Shown here: piece after piece, positions 5,346-5,426 of the stretch
How positions within the stretch are numbered: the first letter of the stretch is position 1
How the letters are laid out: the number at the start of each line of letters is the position of its first letter
Assembly: GCA_016929985.1 (NCBI GenBank)
Contig: JAFGIH010000292.1
Span: forward strand, 1-5,426
Direction of reading: 5' to 3'
DNA length: 5,426 nt
Origin: Thermoleophilia bacterium
GTDB taxonomy: Bacteria; Actinomycetota; Thermoleophilia; RBG-16-64-13
Notes under the pieces: model-generated
What the model saw: the letters and a program-made list of their open reading frames with translations, nothing else
Databases searched by the model: none
What the model was told of the DNA's origin: nothing
Position numbers and translations under genes: made by a program

Positions 5346-5426
5346 GCCATGCAGGAGCTGGGTATCACCACCTACCTCAAGGCCGGCACCTACGCTCCTG
5401 ATCCTGCGGGGATCACCGGGGTGGGC
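5343..5426 (+). CDS. Partial CWB2-repeat frame, truncated paralog or remnant, cut by the window end
   Basis: From GTG 5343 the frame encodes 28 residues to the window end, including QELGITTYLKAGTY and then PDPAGITGVG. This matches the end of CWB2 repeat 2 in gene 1 (DWGITKCLKVGTY, DPPGVTGIG; about residues 623-646) and in gene 2 (ELGISQALKVGTY, PAAITGIG). It differs from both by several residues, so it is a third family member and not a recent copy of either. No signal peptide, propeller or CWB2 repeat 1 precedes it, and the frame upstream is closed by TAG at 5274. It could be a 5'-deleted pseudogene, a short gene carrying only the end of the wall-binding module, or a silent partial cassette. 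Start choice is uncertain (5313, 5343 or 5349); the homology itself is clear. Confidence 0.5.
   Translation, partial: MAMQELGITTYLKAGTYAPDPAGITGVG

Overview
The window looks like chromosomal DNA from a GC-rich Gram-positive bacterium. The coding regions are strongly GC-rich, Shine-Dalgarno sites are canonical, and the products are exported and end in three cell-wall-binding repeats of the CWB2 type (PF04122), known from Actinomycetota and Clostridia surface proteins. I favour an actinobacterial lineage, but the sequence does not fix the taxon.

Layout: the window holds part of a head-to-tail array of paralogous surface-protein genes, all on the + strand. Positions 1-5 appear to be the last bases of an upstream family member (stop codon only). 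An imperfect inverted repeat follows (9-81), with one and a half decayed copies behind it, then a leader with a candidate promoter and a GC-rich hairpin. Gene 1 (416-2653, 745 aa) is a signal peptide, a seven-bladed PD40/TolB-like beta-propeller and three CWB2 repeats. Its stop codon runs into a second, diverged inverted repeat (2658-2738), followed by a candidate promoter. Gene 2 (2858-5104, 748 aa) has the same architecture, and its seven blades are spaced by exactly 58 residues. A third inverted repeat (5108-5180) follows its stop. Next come an AT-richer leader with a promoter-like pair and a strong Shine-Dalgarno, and then a reading frame (from about 5343 to the window end) that encodes only an internal slice of CWB2 repeat 2, with no signal peptide or propeller before it.

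How it may work: both complete proteins should leave the cell by the Sec route and be held non-covalently on the wall by the CWB2 module, displaying a propeller whose ligand cannot be read from the sequence. Each gene seems to be its own transcription unit: promoter, leader, gene, then a stop-proximal hairpin. The least ordinary features are the repeated gene-plus-hairpin cassette with compensatory changes in its stem, the indel-free blade array in gene 2, and the truncated downstream paralog with its own expression signals. No RNA gene, CRISPR array, transposase or phage gene was seen.
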